From Pseudomonadota bacterium (GTDB taxonomy: Bacteria > Pseudomonadota > Gammaproteobacteria > Xanthomonadales > Marinicellaceae), in NCBI GenBank assembly GCA_008501575.1, contig QQUO01000099.1, forward strand, positions 1 through 14,010: a DNA stretch of 14,010 bases, in the 5' to 3' direction. Below the pieces are notes generated by a model. The model ran no database searches, was not told where the DNA came from, and worked only from the letters and a program-made list of their open reading frames with translations. How positions within the stretch are numbered: position 1 is the first letter of the stretch; each line of letters opens with the position of its first letter. Below are positions 7,348 to 13,912 of this stretch, one piece after another. A program made the translations under genes and the position numbers.

Positions 7348-8085
7348 CTAATTCATATACATGCCGCCATTGACATGCAAGGTTTCACCGGTAATATAAC
7401 GACCTGACTGGGCCGCTAAAAATAGCACCGCTTGAGCAATGTCATCCGTTTCACCCAGCTTCTGTAAAGGTATTTTATCCATCAGGGCGGCTTTTTGATC
7501 TTCCGGTAAATCTGCGGTCATATCCGTTTGAATGTAACCCGGCGCCACCACATTGACAGTAATACCACGGCCACCCACTTCTTGTGCCAGGGCTTTGGAA
7601 AAGCCAATTAATCCGGCTTTGGCCGCGGCATAATTACTTTGACCGGCATTGCCCATGGAGCCTATCACTGAACCAATATTAATAATGCGACCACTGCGGG
7701 CTTTCATCATGCCACGAATAAATGCCTTACTCATACGGTAGATGGCCGATAAATTGGTGTCCAAGACACGCTGCCAATCTGCATATGACATCCGCATCAA
7801 CAATTTGTCTTCGGTGATACCGGCATTATTTACCAGGATTTGTGGTAAACCCACTGAATTTTTTAAATCATCCAGCAATTGTTGCACACTGTCCTCACAG
7901 GTGACATCAAGAACCCGCCCTTCACCATTGTAAACGGCTAAATAATCACCGATGGCTTGCGCACCTTGTTCACTGGTGGCTGTTCCAACCACAATGGCAC
8001 CGGCTTCCGCCAGTGTTTTAGCAATGGCCTGACCAATCCCACGACTGGCACCGGTCACCAGTGCAACTTGTTGATTTAATTTCAT
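7348..8085 (-). CDS. fabG: 3-oxoacyl-ACP reductase
   Basis: This NADPH-dependent short-chain dehydrogenase reduces 3-oxoacyl-ACP in fatty acid elongation. At 245 residues it has the standard FabG length. The cofactor loop TGASRGIG is at 11-18, NNAG at 86-89, and the catalytic set is N111, S139, Y152 and K156 (GSVIGS; SNYAAAKAG). The C-terminus ITGETLHVNGGMYMN is typical of FabG rather than of other SDR enzymes. GGAG lies 7 bases before the ATG. It follows fabH after only 48 bases, where fabD would be expected in most relatives. The gap to acpP (144 bases) holds a promoter candidate. Confidence 0.97.
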   Translation of the reverse strand: MKLNQQVALVTGASRGIGQAIAKTLAEAGAIVVGTATSEQGAQAIGDYLAVYNGEGRVLDVTCEDSVQQLLDDLKNSVGLPQILVNNAGITEDKLLMRMSYADWQRVLDTNLSAIYRMSKAFIRGMMKARSGRIINIGSVIGSMGNAGQSNYAAAKAGLIGFSKALAQEVGGRGITVNVVAPGYIQTDMTADLPEDQKAALMDKIPLQKLGETDDIAQAVLFLAAQSGRYITGETLHVNGGMYMN

Positions 8086-8133
8086 AATAACTCCACGATT
8101 TAATAATCTGGCTGTGAATATGCAGCGATATTA

Positions 8134-9105
8134 TCAATATTTAATGAGCGCCGATCCCCAAGTAAAACCACCGCCAAAAGCCTCTAATAAAAGTATTTCA
8201 CCGCGTTTAATTTTACCTGATGTCACCGCTTCGTCTAAGGCTAATCCCACCGATGCAGCCGAAGTATTACCATGTTTATCGACAGTCACAATCACCTGAT
8301 CCATATCCATATTAAGCTTTTTGGCGGTGGCTGCAATGATGCGCAAATTGGCCTGGTGAGGAATGAGCCAATCCACATCACTCTTTTTCATGTTATTGGC
8401 TTTTAAGGTTTGCGTCACTATTTTTCCCAAAGTGCGTACCGCTGTTTTAAACACCTCGTTGCCTTTCATGCGTATTTTTAAGCCACCGTTGGGTTCATTT
8501 TTCAGCCCACTTGAAACGCCCACTGTGGCATTCAGCAAATCATCATGAGAACCATCGGCATGTAGATGTGTGGAAAGAATACCGGGTTCTGATGACGGTT
8601 CCAAAATAATGGCACTGGCACCATCACCGAATAATACACAGGTGGCACGATCGGTCCAGTCCACCATACGAGTTAAGGTTTCAGCACCAATCACCAACAC
8701 TTTTTTATGTTGTCCGGACTGGATAAATTTATCGGCCACACCCAAGGCATAAATTGAACCACTACAAGCCGCATTCACATCGAATGCCGTAATACCCGGA
8801 CATCCCAAAGCTTTTTGAACTAAACAGGCTGTGCTTGGGAACACCAAGTCAGGGGTGGTGGTGCCGACCACAATCAAATCCAATTCAGCCGCTGTCATGT
8901 CAGCCCGTTGAAGTGCTTGTTTAGCCGCCTGGGTGGCTAATGTGGAGGTGGTTTCCCCTGCCACAACCACATGTCGTTGTTTAATTCCGGTGCGATCTTG
9001 TATCCACTGATCATCCGTATCCACCATTTTTTCTAAATCGGCATTGGTCAAAATTTTAGCCGGCAAGGCACTGCCGGTGGTGGTGATTTTAGAGTATATT
9101 CTCAT
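8134..9105 (-). CDS. fabH: Beta-ketoacyl-ACP synthase III
   Basis: Starts fatty acid synthesis by condensing acetyl-CoA with malonyl-ACP. The protein is 323 residues. The catalytic triad is C114 (VNAACSGSIYAL), H250 (LIPHQANLRII) and N280 (HGNTSAAS), the Cys-His-Asn pattern of FabH. DRTGIKQRHV near 37-46, GDGASAIILEP (160-170) and the C-terminal LLEAFGGGFTWGSALIKY are family signatures. The ATG overlaps the plsX stop as ATGA, so the two are translationally coupled. It is followed by fabG without fabD. Confidence 0.97.
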   Translation of the reverse strand: MRIYSKITTTGSALPAKILTNADLEKMVDTDDQWIQDRTGIKQRHVVVAGETTSTLATQAAKQALQRADMTAAELDLIVVGTTTPDLVFPSTACLVQKALGCPGITAFDVNAACSGSIYALGVADKFIQSGQHKKVLVIGAETLTRMVDWTDRATCVLFGDGASAIILEPSSEPGILSTHLHADGSHDDLLNATVGVSSGLKNEPNGGLKIRMKGNEVFKTAVRTLGKIVTQTLKANNMKKSDVDWLIPHQANLRIIAATAKKLNMDMDQVIVTVDKHGNTSAASVGLALDEAVTSGKIKRGEILLLEAFGGGFTWGSALIKY

Positions 9106-10067
9106 TTTGAATCTCTTATTGTTTTTGTAAGGTCTTGTTTAAATGTACCGACATAATCAGCGGTTCGTTGTAAGGCGTGATAAAAAGCCATGGCATCTGA
9201 GTGACCATGTGATTTAACCACTAAACCGTCTAATCCGAGCAGCAAGGCACCATTATATTGCGCGGGGTTTAAATTAACAGCTTTAAAACCCGGAATCCAA
9301 CGACGCCAATTTAAGCGGGGACTATTTACCTGCAGGTTTTTAATCAAGCCTTCGCAAGCCTTTAATGTGATGTTGCCGACAAAGCCATCACAACAAATAA
9401 CATCATGGCGGCCGTTAAACAAATCACTGCCTTCACAAAAACCGGCATAATTAAGGGTTGATTGCTGTAGTAATCGATCGGCTTGCTGAATGGTGTCATG
9501 ACCCTTAATGTGTTCAGTTCCAACATTTAACAAAGCCACTTCAGGGTTTTTTAGATTGGCCATTAACAATGGCGCCATTTGCACCCCCAACTCCGCTAAA
9601 TTGAGAAAATCCTCAGCCCGGTATTCTAAGCTGGCGCCAACATCAAGCAATAAAGTCGGTTTGGGTTTTCCCGGTAGTACAGTGGCCAAAGCGGGGCGTT
9701 CAATGGGGCTGATAAGCTTTAACCAGTGTTTAGAAAATGCCACTAAAGCACCTGTGTTACCGGCAGTCAGTACTGCATCGGCACGGTGCTGATGAAGCGC
9801 TTTTATACTTAAAGACAGGCTGCTGTCCTGTTTGTTTCGCAGTGCCGCCAAAGGGCTTTCCGACATCATAATTTGTGAGGCACAGACTTCGGTAACCCAA
9901 TTATCGGGCAAGCGAGTGGCTTGTTGTTTTAATTGTTGTGCGAAAGGTGTTGTTACAAAAACCAAAATATCTATCGTCGGGTTTTTTTTGGCAAATTTAA
10001 GCAATGCCTCAAAACGTTGCACAACCGGTGCATCACCACCCATTAAATCAACCGCAATACAGGTCAT
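9102..10067 (-). CDS. plsX: Phosphate acyltransferase PlsX
   Basis: Makes acyl-phosphate from acyl-ACP for the PlsY step of phospholipid synthesis; a peripheral membrane or cytoplasmic protein. From the ATG at 10067 it begins MTCIAVDLMGGD and is 321 residues; a GTG at 10088 would add seven. AVLTAGNTGALVAFS, CDGFVGNITLKACEGL and the C-terminal YNGALLLGLDGLVVKSHGHSD are diagnostic. It is shorter than the roughly 330-356 residues usual for the family, and two normally conserved spots differ: after MGGD it lacks the common G-P step, and the usual LGANVD-type motif reads DVGASLE. The reading frame is open throughout, so this looks like divergence rather than damage. Placement between rpmF and fabH is standard. 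Confidence 0.93.
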   Translation of the reverse strand: MTCIAVDLMGGDAPVVQRFEALLKFAKKNPTIDILVFVTTPFAQQLKQQATRLPDNWVTEVCASQIMMSESPLAALRNKQDSSLSLSIKALHQHRADAVLTAGNTGALVAFSKHWLKLISPIERPALATVLPGKPKPTLLLDVGASLEYRAEDFLNLAELGVQMAPLLMANLKNPEVALLNVGTEHIKGHDTIQQADRLLQQSTLNYAGFCEGSDLFNGRHDVICCDGFVGNITLKACEGLIKNLQVNSPRLNWRRWIPGFKAVNLNPAQYNGALLLGLDGLVVKSHGHSDAMAFYHALQRTADYVGTFKQDLTKTIRDSK

Positions 10068-10087
10068 TTTTGGCCCACCAGAAAGCA

Positions 10088-10116
10088 CAAAGGGTAAATC
10101 ATTGATTCACCCTTTG
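10088..10116 (-). promoter_or_regulatory. Strong hairpin between rpmF and plsX
   Basis: A 12-base-pair stem (10088-10099 with 10105-10116, one mismatch on the DNA that is a G-U pair in minus-strand RNA) closes a 5-base loop. Read on the minus strand it is followed by GTGCTTTCTGG, not a T run, so it is not a standard terminator. It stands 20 bases before the plsX ATG and overlaps the alternative GTG. A role in RNA processing, stability or attenuation between the ribosomal-protein part and the lipid part of the operon is an inference. Confidence 0.45.
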
Positions 10117-10179
10117 ACGATAAATTAATTCGTTTTACGCCGTCATTGACGACCGACACAAACACAGGCAATCAGCCGA

Positions 10180-10368
10180 TTACTCTTCGATAACTGGCTC
10201 GAATTGAATCACTTCTTTACCACGGTAAAAACCTTCCGGGCTGACATGGTGACGCAAATGCGTTTCACCAGTTTCAGCTTCCACAGATAATGTGCGGGTT
10301 TTTAATTTATCATGAGCACGTCGCATGCCTCTTTTCGAAGGGGTTTTTCGACTTTTTTGTACTGCCAT
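10180..10368 (-). CDS. rpmF: 50S ribosomal protein L32
   Basis: This small basic protein of the large ribosomal subunit is 62 residues long. MAVQKSRKTPSKRGMRRAHD (1-20) and the later GETHLRHHVSPEGFYRGK are the L32 signature. There are no cysteines, so it is the zinc-free form usual in Gammaproteobacteria. The C-terminal tail VIQFEPVIEE makes it a little longer than the 57-residue E. coli protein. GGAG lies about 9 bases before the ATG. It follows yceD by 16 bases, the conserved yceD-rpmF-plsX order, and is separated from plsX by 112 bases that contain a strong hairpin. Confidence 0.97.
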   Translation of the reverse strand: MAVQKSRKTPSKRGMRRAHDKLKTRTLSVEAETGETHLRHHVSPEGFYRGKEVIQFEPVIEE

Positions 10369-10384
10369 TTTAGGTTCTCCAAAA

Positions 10385-10891
10385 TTACTTTAAATCTTTT
10401 AGCACGGAAAATGGATTGTCATCTTCGCTTTCCGGCCCCTCAGAATCATTACTGAGGTATTTGCTGTCTAATTCGGCTCCGGCCTTATTTGGATAATCCG
10501 GAATCAATAATAAAATCTCATCTTCCACCAGCGCTTTGGGGTCCACCAACATGTCCTCCACCCAGGTGGCCAAAACATCTGCTGGTAATTTGGCTTCATC
10601 CTCAACATCACTAATAAAACCAACGGTACTTTGTTTTTCAATGTGATAGGAAAAAGGCTCTAAACTGCGCTGACAGATTAATTCAAGTTCACCTTTAACC
10701 GCGATAACTGCTTCACCCAAAACTGCTTGTGACGTTTGAAATTGAATGTCATATTCAATTAAAGCGTCTTCTGAATGCAGCAATTCGTGCGGCATTCTTT
10801 GCAAATCAGATAACTTGATTTGACCGGTTAGTTGCCACCGGTTTCTGACCGCGGCATTTAAATCAATGGATTCTGGTAGTGACTGAGCCAT
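10385..10891 (-). CDS. yceD: YceD family (DUF177) protein, 23S rRNA accumulation
   Basis: Proteins of this family, encoded directly upstream of rpmF, are needed for normal 23S rRNA levels. The 168-residue product shows the family body: GELELICQRSLEPF (67-80), the acidic WVEDMLVDPKALVEDEILLLIP (109-130), and the C-terminal NPFSVLKDLK that matches E. coli NPFAVLASLK. The usual pair of cysteines in CQRC is only half kept here (CQRS, C74), so any metal or disulfide role of that pair would be lost. The first ATG is used although the Shine-Dalgarno sequence is weak; no better in-frame start precedes the domain. It is the first gene of the minus-strand run, with the promoter region in the 117 bases upstream. 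Confidence 0.92.
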   Translation of the reverse strand: MAQSLPESIDLNAAVRNRWQLTGQIKLSDLQRMPHELLHSEDALIEYDIQFQTSQAVLGEAVIAVKGELELICQRSLEPFSYHIEKQSTVGFISDVEDEAKLPADVLATWVEDMLVDPKALVEDEILLLIPDYPNKAGAELDSKYLSNDSEGPESEDDNPFSVLKDLK

Positions 10892-11008
10892 AGCCGGCGA
10901 ATTCTAAAGGTTTTTAAACGTTAATGCAAATGCTATAACGAGATTTTACCACAGCTGAAGCCGGGGCACTATATTGAATATATATAGCCGACTCTAACAT
11001 GTCACTTT
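10892..11008. promoter_or_regulatory. Divergent intergenic region, yceD / amidase
   Basis: This 117-base, A/T-rich spacer lies between two genes that read outward, so it must hold promoters for both. On the minus strand TTGCAT and TAGAAT are 17 bases apart, but the second box ends only 9 bases before the yceD ATG. On the plus strand TATAAC (near 10933) and the run at 10969-10987, an inverted repeat of CTATAT and ATATAG around seven bases, are candidate promoter or operator sequence. No pair of boxes is convincing enough to call alone. Confidence 0.35.
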
Positions 11009-11635
11009 ATGGGTAATTTTGCTAAAATAACGTTTTTTTCAAGCACTTCCGGCGTGAATCTTATTCAACATAAGTTAGCTTATGACAAACAATTGACTCA
11101 ACGGGCTCTGTTTAACATTGATTTACTGGTTATACATTGTACCGAGCTACCGGATCTAATGATGGCACGCAACTATGGTGAAAAGATTTTATATCAAAGT
11201 GGTACCGGCAACAGTGGCCATTTTTACATTGACCGTAACGGCCATACAGAACAATGGATCAGTTTAGACCGTGTTGCCCATCATGTCCAAGGTTATAATC
11301 AAAACAGTATCGGTATTGAACTCGTTAATCAGGGCCGGTACCCACATTGGTACCACAGTGACCACCAATTGCCCACTGAATCATATCCTGACCCACAAAT
11401 TAAAGCACTTATCATACTCATAAACCATTTAACGGAACAATTGCCACATTTAAAGCATATTGTGGGACATGCAGATTTAGACCGACGAAGCATTCCCGCT
11501 GAAAACGATGAATCTGTTTCAGTCGCGCGTAAAATTGATCCGGGCCCTTTATTTCCCTGGCAAACTGTGATGCAAAATACCCGTTTAATTAATATTGGAA
11601 GCCATGCCAAAAACTATGACAAATCAGCAAAATGA
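11009..11635 (+). CDS. N-acetylmuramoyl-L-alanine amidase, AmpD-like (Amidase_2)
   Basis: A zinc amidase expected to cleave the bond between N-acetylmuramic acid and L-alanine in cell-wall fragments. The 208-residue protein has a single Amidase_2 domain from about 36 to 185. Zinc ligands by family pattern are H43 (VIHCTELPD), H154 (IVGHADLD) and D178 (KIDPGPLFPW). GNSGHFYIDRNG (68-79), AHHVQGYN and NSIGIELVNQG (99-109) complete the fold. No signal peptide is visible, so it is likely cytoplasmic and used in peptidoglycan recycling. Similarity to the family seems to begin near residue 16, where a GTG (11054) is an alternative start; neither start has a good Shine-Dalgarno sequence. It is divergent to yceD and overlaps tesB by about 32 bases. 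Whether it is AmpD itself or a paralog cannot be settled here. Confidence 0.9.
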   Translation: MGNFAKITFFSSTSGVNLIQHKLAYDKQLTQRALFNIDLLVIHCTELPDLMMARNYGEKILYQSGTGNSGHFYIDRNGHTEQWISLDRVAHHVQGYNQNSIGIELVNQGRYPHWYHSDHQLPTESYPDPQIKALIILINHLTEQLPHLKHIVGHADLDRRSIPAENDESVSVARKIDPGPLFPWQTVMQNTRLINIGSHAKNYDKSAK

Positions 11636-12497
11636 CATTCAAAAACTACTTCATTACTTCGCGTTAGAAACTTTAGAAGTAAATCTGTTTCGTGGCCAAT
11701 CACTGGACATCGGTACGGGCCGTATATTTGGTGGTCAGGTATTGGCACAATCCTTAAAAGCCGCCTATTTGACCACTAAAAATCATGAGGTACATTCTTT
11801 ACATGCCTATTTTCTGCGTGAAGGCGATTGTCATAAGCCGGTGATTTTTGAAGTCGAGCGGGTAAGAGATGGACGAACATTTAGTAACCGTCGCGTATCC
11901 GCCATACAAAATGGAAAAACCATACTCATTATGTCTTGTTCATTTCAAAAACATGAAACCGGGTTCGACCATCAAGCACCCATGCCAAACGTACCAAAAC
12001 CAGATGAGCTCACGGAAAAAACCCTGATTCCGATAGATAAAATACGTCAGCTATCACCCCGTATGCGACGCACTTTAACCACCCAAGGGCCCTTTGAATT
12101 TCGCTTTGTTAATGATGTTGATCCTTTTGATGAAACCCCGAAAGATCCAATTAAACGAATATGGTTTCGGGCCCGATCACCACTTCCTGATGATCAAATC
12201 ATCCATCGCACTTTATTGACCTTTGTATCAGATTATCATTTGGTATCAACCGCCACCCTACCCCATGGTATTTCATATTTAGACCCACGACTACAGTTTG
12301 CCAGTTTGGATCATGCCATGTGGTTTCATCGACCGCTGAAAATAGATGACTGGTTGCTGTATGATTGCGACAGCCCCAGCGCTTCAGAAGCCCGGGGGTT
12401 TGCCACCGGCCATGTATTTGACATTAACGGCCAATTGGTGGCATCCACTGCCCAACAAGGATTAATGCGATTATGGGATAAAGCTGAAGGTGCATAA
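11604..12497 (+). CDS. tesB: Acyl-CoA thioesterase II (TesB)
   Basis: Hydrolyses acyl-CoA to free fatty acid and CoA; it has a double hotdog fold. From the ATG at 11604 it is 297 residues. LFRGQSLDIGTGRIFGGQVL (28-47), HSLHAYFLREGD (64-75), RRVSAIQNGK and SLDHAMWFHRP (234-244) follow the E. coli protein closely. The active-site set of E. coli TesB (Asp204, Thr228, Gln278) lines up with D210, S234 and Q284, a conservative Thr to Ser change. Three starts are possible: TTG 11595, ATG 11604 and ATG 11616. The middle one has GGAA 5 bases upstream and is preferred. It overlaps the amidase by 32 bases and ends just before the YitT gene. Confidence 0.94.
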   Translation: MPKTMTNQQNDIQKLLHYFALETLEVNLFRGQSLDIGTGRIFGGQVLAQSLKAAYLTTKNHEVHSLHAYFLREGDCHKPVIFEVERVRDGRTFSNRRVSAIQNGKTILIMSCSFQKHETGFDHQAPMPNVPKPDELTEKTLIPIDKIRQLSPRMRRTLTTQGPFEFRFVNDVDPFDETPKDPIKRIWFRARSPLPDDQIIHRTLLTFVSDYHLVSTATLPHGISYLDPRLQFASLDHAMWFHRPLKIDDWLLYDCDSPSASEARGFATGHVFDINGQLVASTAQQGLMRLWDKAEGA

Positions 12498-12507
12498 AAT
12501 AAACAAC

Positions 12508-13386
12508 ATGACTCAGCCGCGTATTAATTGGTTCGAAGAAAGTAAAAATCTGGCAAAAATCATACTGGGCTCAATGCTCATGGCCGCCGCCATTTCATTA
12601 TTCCTGGTACCGGCCACAGTATTGACCGGCGGCACACCGGGCATGGCCATGATCATCTACTTTCTCAGTGACATCTCATTGGGCTTGGCCATGTTACTGG
12701 TCAATATTCCACTCCTGATTGCCGGATTTCATTTTGTAGATTTAGGTTTTGCCATTCGCAGCATTATCACCATGATTATTACTGCTGTTTTGGTTGATTT
12801 GATGGCCGCTTATGTGCCATTTCCTGAATTGCACAGCTTATTATTATCAACCCTTTATGGCGGTATTTTGGCTGGTATCGGTATCACTTTGGTGCTCAAA
12901 GCCCAGGCTTCTGCCGGTGGCACCTCCATTGTTGCCCGCATATTGGCACAATACACCCGCATCCGGCCCGCACAAACCGTGTTGTTCATGGACATGACAA
13001 TACTGCTGGCGGTGGGCATAATATTTCGCAATATGGAACAACTCTTATGGAGTATGATTAGTATTTATGTCACCGCCCAAGTTATCGATAAGCTGTTAAC
13101 AGGCGCTGTCAGTGAAAAAATTGTCCATATCGTATCAGATCAATACCAGGCCATCAGCCAAGCCATCCAACAACAACTACACCGTGACGGTACCCTATTG
13201 CCAGGCACCAGTTTTAACCAACAACAGAACAAACAAATACTGTTTGTGGTGGTCCACGCCCGTCGCTTACCACAACTAAGAAAATTGGTTAAAACCATCG
13301 ACCCTGATGCCATAATGGTGGTTATTGAAGCCTCTGAAGTGATGGGCAGCAGTCGCCTGCGCGAAGGTCTTGAAAACACCCCTTAA
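12508..13386 (+). CDS. YitT family membrane protein (DUF161 plus DUF2179)
   Basis: This is an inner-membrane protein of unknown activity. From the ATG at 12508 it is 292 residues. The N-terminal two thirds hold about six hydrophobic segments (roughly 17-36, 44-74 as one or two, 84-104, 112-131, 155-173, 178-196), with TGGTPGMAM (40-48) and GIGITLVLKAQASAGGTS (123-140), which are family marks. Residues about 203-285 form the soluble DUF2179 domain (KIVHIVSDQ...ILFVVVHARRLPQLRKLV...AIMVVIEASEVMG). An in-frame GTG at 12490 would overlap tesB by 8 bases and is the only other likely start; neither has a strong Shine-Dalgarno sequence. It is last in the plus-strand unit, and no clear intrinsic terminator follows it. 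Substrate or partner cannot be inferred. Confidence 0.9.
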   Translation: MTQPRINWFEESKNLAKIILGSMLMAAAISLFLVPATVLTGGTPGMAMIIYFLSDISLGLAMLLVNIPLLIAGFHFVDLGFAIRSIITMIITAVLVDLMAAYVPFPELHSLLLSTLYGGILAGIGITLVLKAQASAGGTSIVARILAQYTRIRPAQTVLFMDMTILLAVGIIFRNMEQLLWSMISIYVTAQVIDKLLTGAVSEKIVHIVSDQYQAISQAIQQQLHRDGTLLPGTSFNQQQNKQILFVVVHARRLPQLRKLVKTIDPDAIMVVIEASEVMGSSRLREGLENTP

Positions 13387-13516
13387 ATAACTCCTTTATT
13401 ACAAAGACACCATCCATTGTGGCCTTTACACCTGCTGTATTGTTCAAATTGACGTTGTCATTTAATATCCACTGTTCCATTTACCATCGAAAACAGGTAA
13501 AATCCACAACCCTTGC
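13387..13516. other. Intergenic stretch before the tRNA-Ser-like repeat
   Basis: 130 bases with no credible protein gene. No hairpin plus T run follows the YitT stop. The last 56 bases (from 13461) belong to the direct repeat described at 13461-13614. TTGTTC (13440-13445) and TAATAT (13463-13468), 17 bases apart, could be a further weak promoter. Confidence 0.5.
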
Positions 13517-13614
13517 GGTGAGGTGTCCGAGTGGTTGAAGGAGCACGCCTGGGGTCGTTTAGGCAATAATTTTAAAATTCATTGCGGTTTAAATCCGGAG
13601 GATTTAAGAAGCGA
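13461..13614 (+). repeat. Direct repeat, copy 1 (396-base spacing)
   Basis: This segment recurs at 13857-14010, exactly 396 bases downstream. The last 127 bases (13488-13614) are identical; five differences fall in the first 27 bases. The unit holds a promoter-like leader, a serine tRNA 5' half, and most of a hairpin insert. The second copy is cut by the end of the window, so the full repeat may be longer. Confidence 0.9.
13475..13503 (+). promoter_or_regulatory. Promoter candidate of tRNA-Ser-like copy 1
   Basis: TAAAAT (13498-13503, 5 of 6 matches to TATAAT) lies 13 bases before the first tRNA base, the right distance for a tRNA promoter. TTCCAT is 17 bases upstream but is a poor -35 match. 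The -10 box and the sequence after it are unchanged in copy 2. Confidence 0.4.
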
Positions 13615-13632
13615 TGAATTTTCACCTTAGCC
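13553..13632 (+). repeat. Insert 1: nested hairpin in the anticodon loop
   Basis: This 80-base insert folds as one long arm. The outer stem is AGGC 13561-13564 with GCCT 13630-13633. The middle stem is 12 base pairs, 13574-13585 with 13611-13622, with one G-U pair. The inner stem is 8 base pairs, 13589-13596 with 13600-13607, with a GGA loop. GCCTG stands on both sides (13547-13551 and 13630-13634), which could be a 5-base target duplication or the base of the fold. The same insert occurs at the same place in the second tRNA-like copy. Confidence 0.7.
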
Positions 13633-13665
13633 TGTGTATAGGTTAATAGCTTATCGAGGGTTCGA

Positions 13666-13734
13666 AAAATTCTTCTGGAAAGAATTTTGACGCCGCAGGC
13701 GCCCACAGGGGCAAATACAGGACGTATTTGATCC
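13666..13734 (+). repeat. Insert 2: string of small hairpins in the T loop
   Basis: A 69-base insert between TTCGA and AT of the T loop. It carries a 9-base-pair stem at 13666-13674 with 13680-13688, then CGCC/GGCG at 13691-13694 with 13698-13701. GCCC/GGGC at 13701-13704 with 13709-13712 competes with the last. A perfect 7-base-pair stem (CAAATAC with GTATTTG) follows at 13712-13718 with 13724-13730. Its G/C-rich middle contrasts with the A/T-rich surroundings. It resembles the short palindromic elements dispersed in many gammaproteobacterial genomes, a resemblance from memory that I could not check. Confidence 0.6.
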
Positions 13735-13751
13735 ATCCCTCTCGACACATC

Positions 13752-13912
13752 ATTTATCATTCATCTAATACAAACTCATTAATAAAGTTGAATTGACAAC
13801 TATAATACGCCTGAGTTGATTAACTTTTAACAAGCCTCATACCAAAAGCACTGCGATTTAACAATCACTGTTCCATTTGCCAGCGAAAACAGGTAAAATC
13901 CACAACCCTTGC
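13752..13912 (+). other. Spacer between the two tRNA-Ser-like copies
   Basis: 161 bases, A/T-rich, with no gene. TATAAT at 13801-13806 followed by ACGCC looks like the -10 box and discriminator of a stable-RNA promoter, but the TTGACA at 13793-13798 is only 2 bases before it and there is no fair -35 box at 17 bases. The last 56 bases (from 13857) are the leader of repeat copy 2, including a TAAAAT box at 13894-13899. Confidence 0.4.

Larger units (their letters stand above)
13517..13751 (+). pseudogene. Serine tRNA-like gene (GGA type) broken by two hairpin inserts
   Basis: Bases 13517-13552 match the 5' half of bacterial tRNA-Ser(GGA): acceptor GGTGAGG, D arm, and anticodon stem CACGC followed by CTGG. 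An 80-base insert follows. Bases 13633-13665 give the rest of the anticodon stem (TGTG), the long class II variable arm (ATAGG paired with CTTAT) and the T stem GAGGG with TTCGA. A second insert of 69 bases follows, then ATCCCTC (13735-13741), which restores a perfect T stem and a 7-base loop. The acceptor 3' strand expected to read CCTCACC then G and CCA is absent; the sequence reads TCGACACATCA. The loop bases AAA and the first base of the 3' anticodon stem are also lost or displaced, so the third anticodon base cannot be read. As drawn, it could not be a normal tRNA. It could be a pseudogene or a tRNA-derived repeat. Confidence 0.7.

Noticed and set aside
13517..13752. tmRNA or group I intron reading of the split tRNA
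   Set aside because: The tRNA parts are serine class II with a variable arm, unlike tmRNA. The inserts (80 and 69 bases) are too small for a group I intron and lack its core.
13572..13760. 62-codon minus-strand open frame across the tRNA-like unit
   Set aside because: It runs through the hairpin inserts and tRNA arms, has no Shine-Dalgarno support, and its peptide reflects the repeat sequence. RNA structure explains the region better.
13793..13806. TTGACA plus TATAAT as a promoter
   Set aside because: The boxes are only 2 bases apart, so they cannot act together; only the -10 box may be real.
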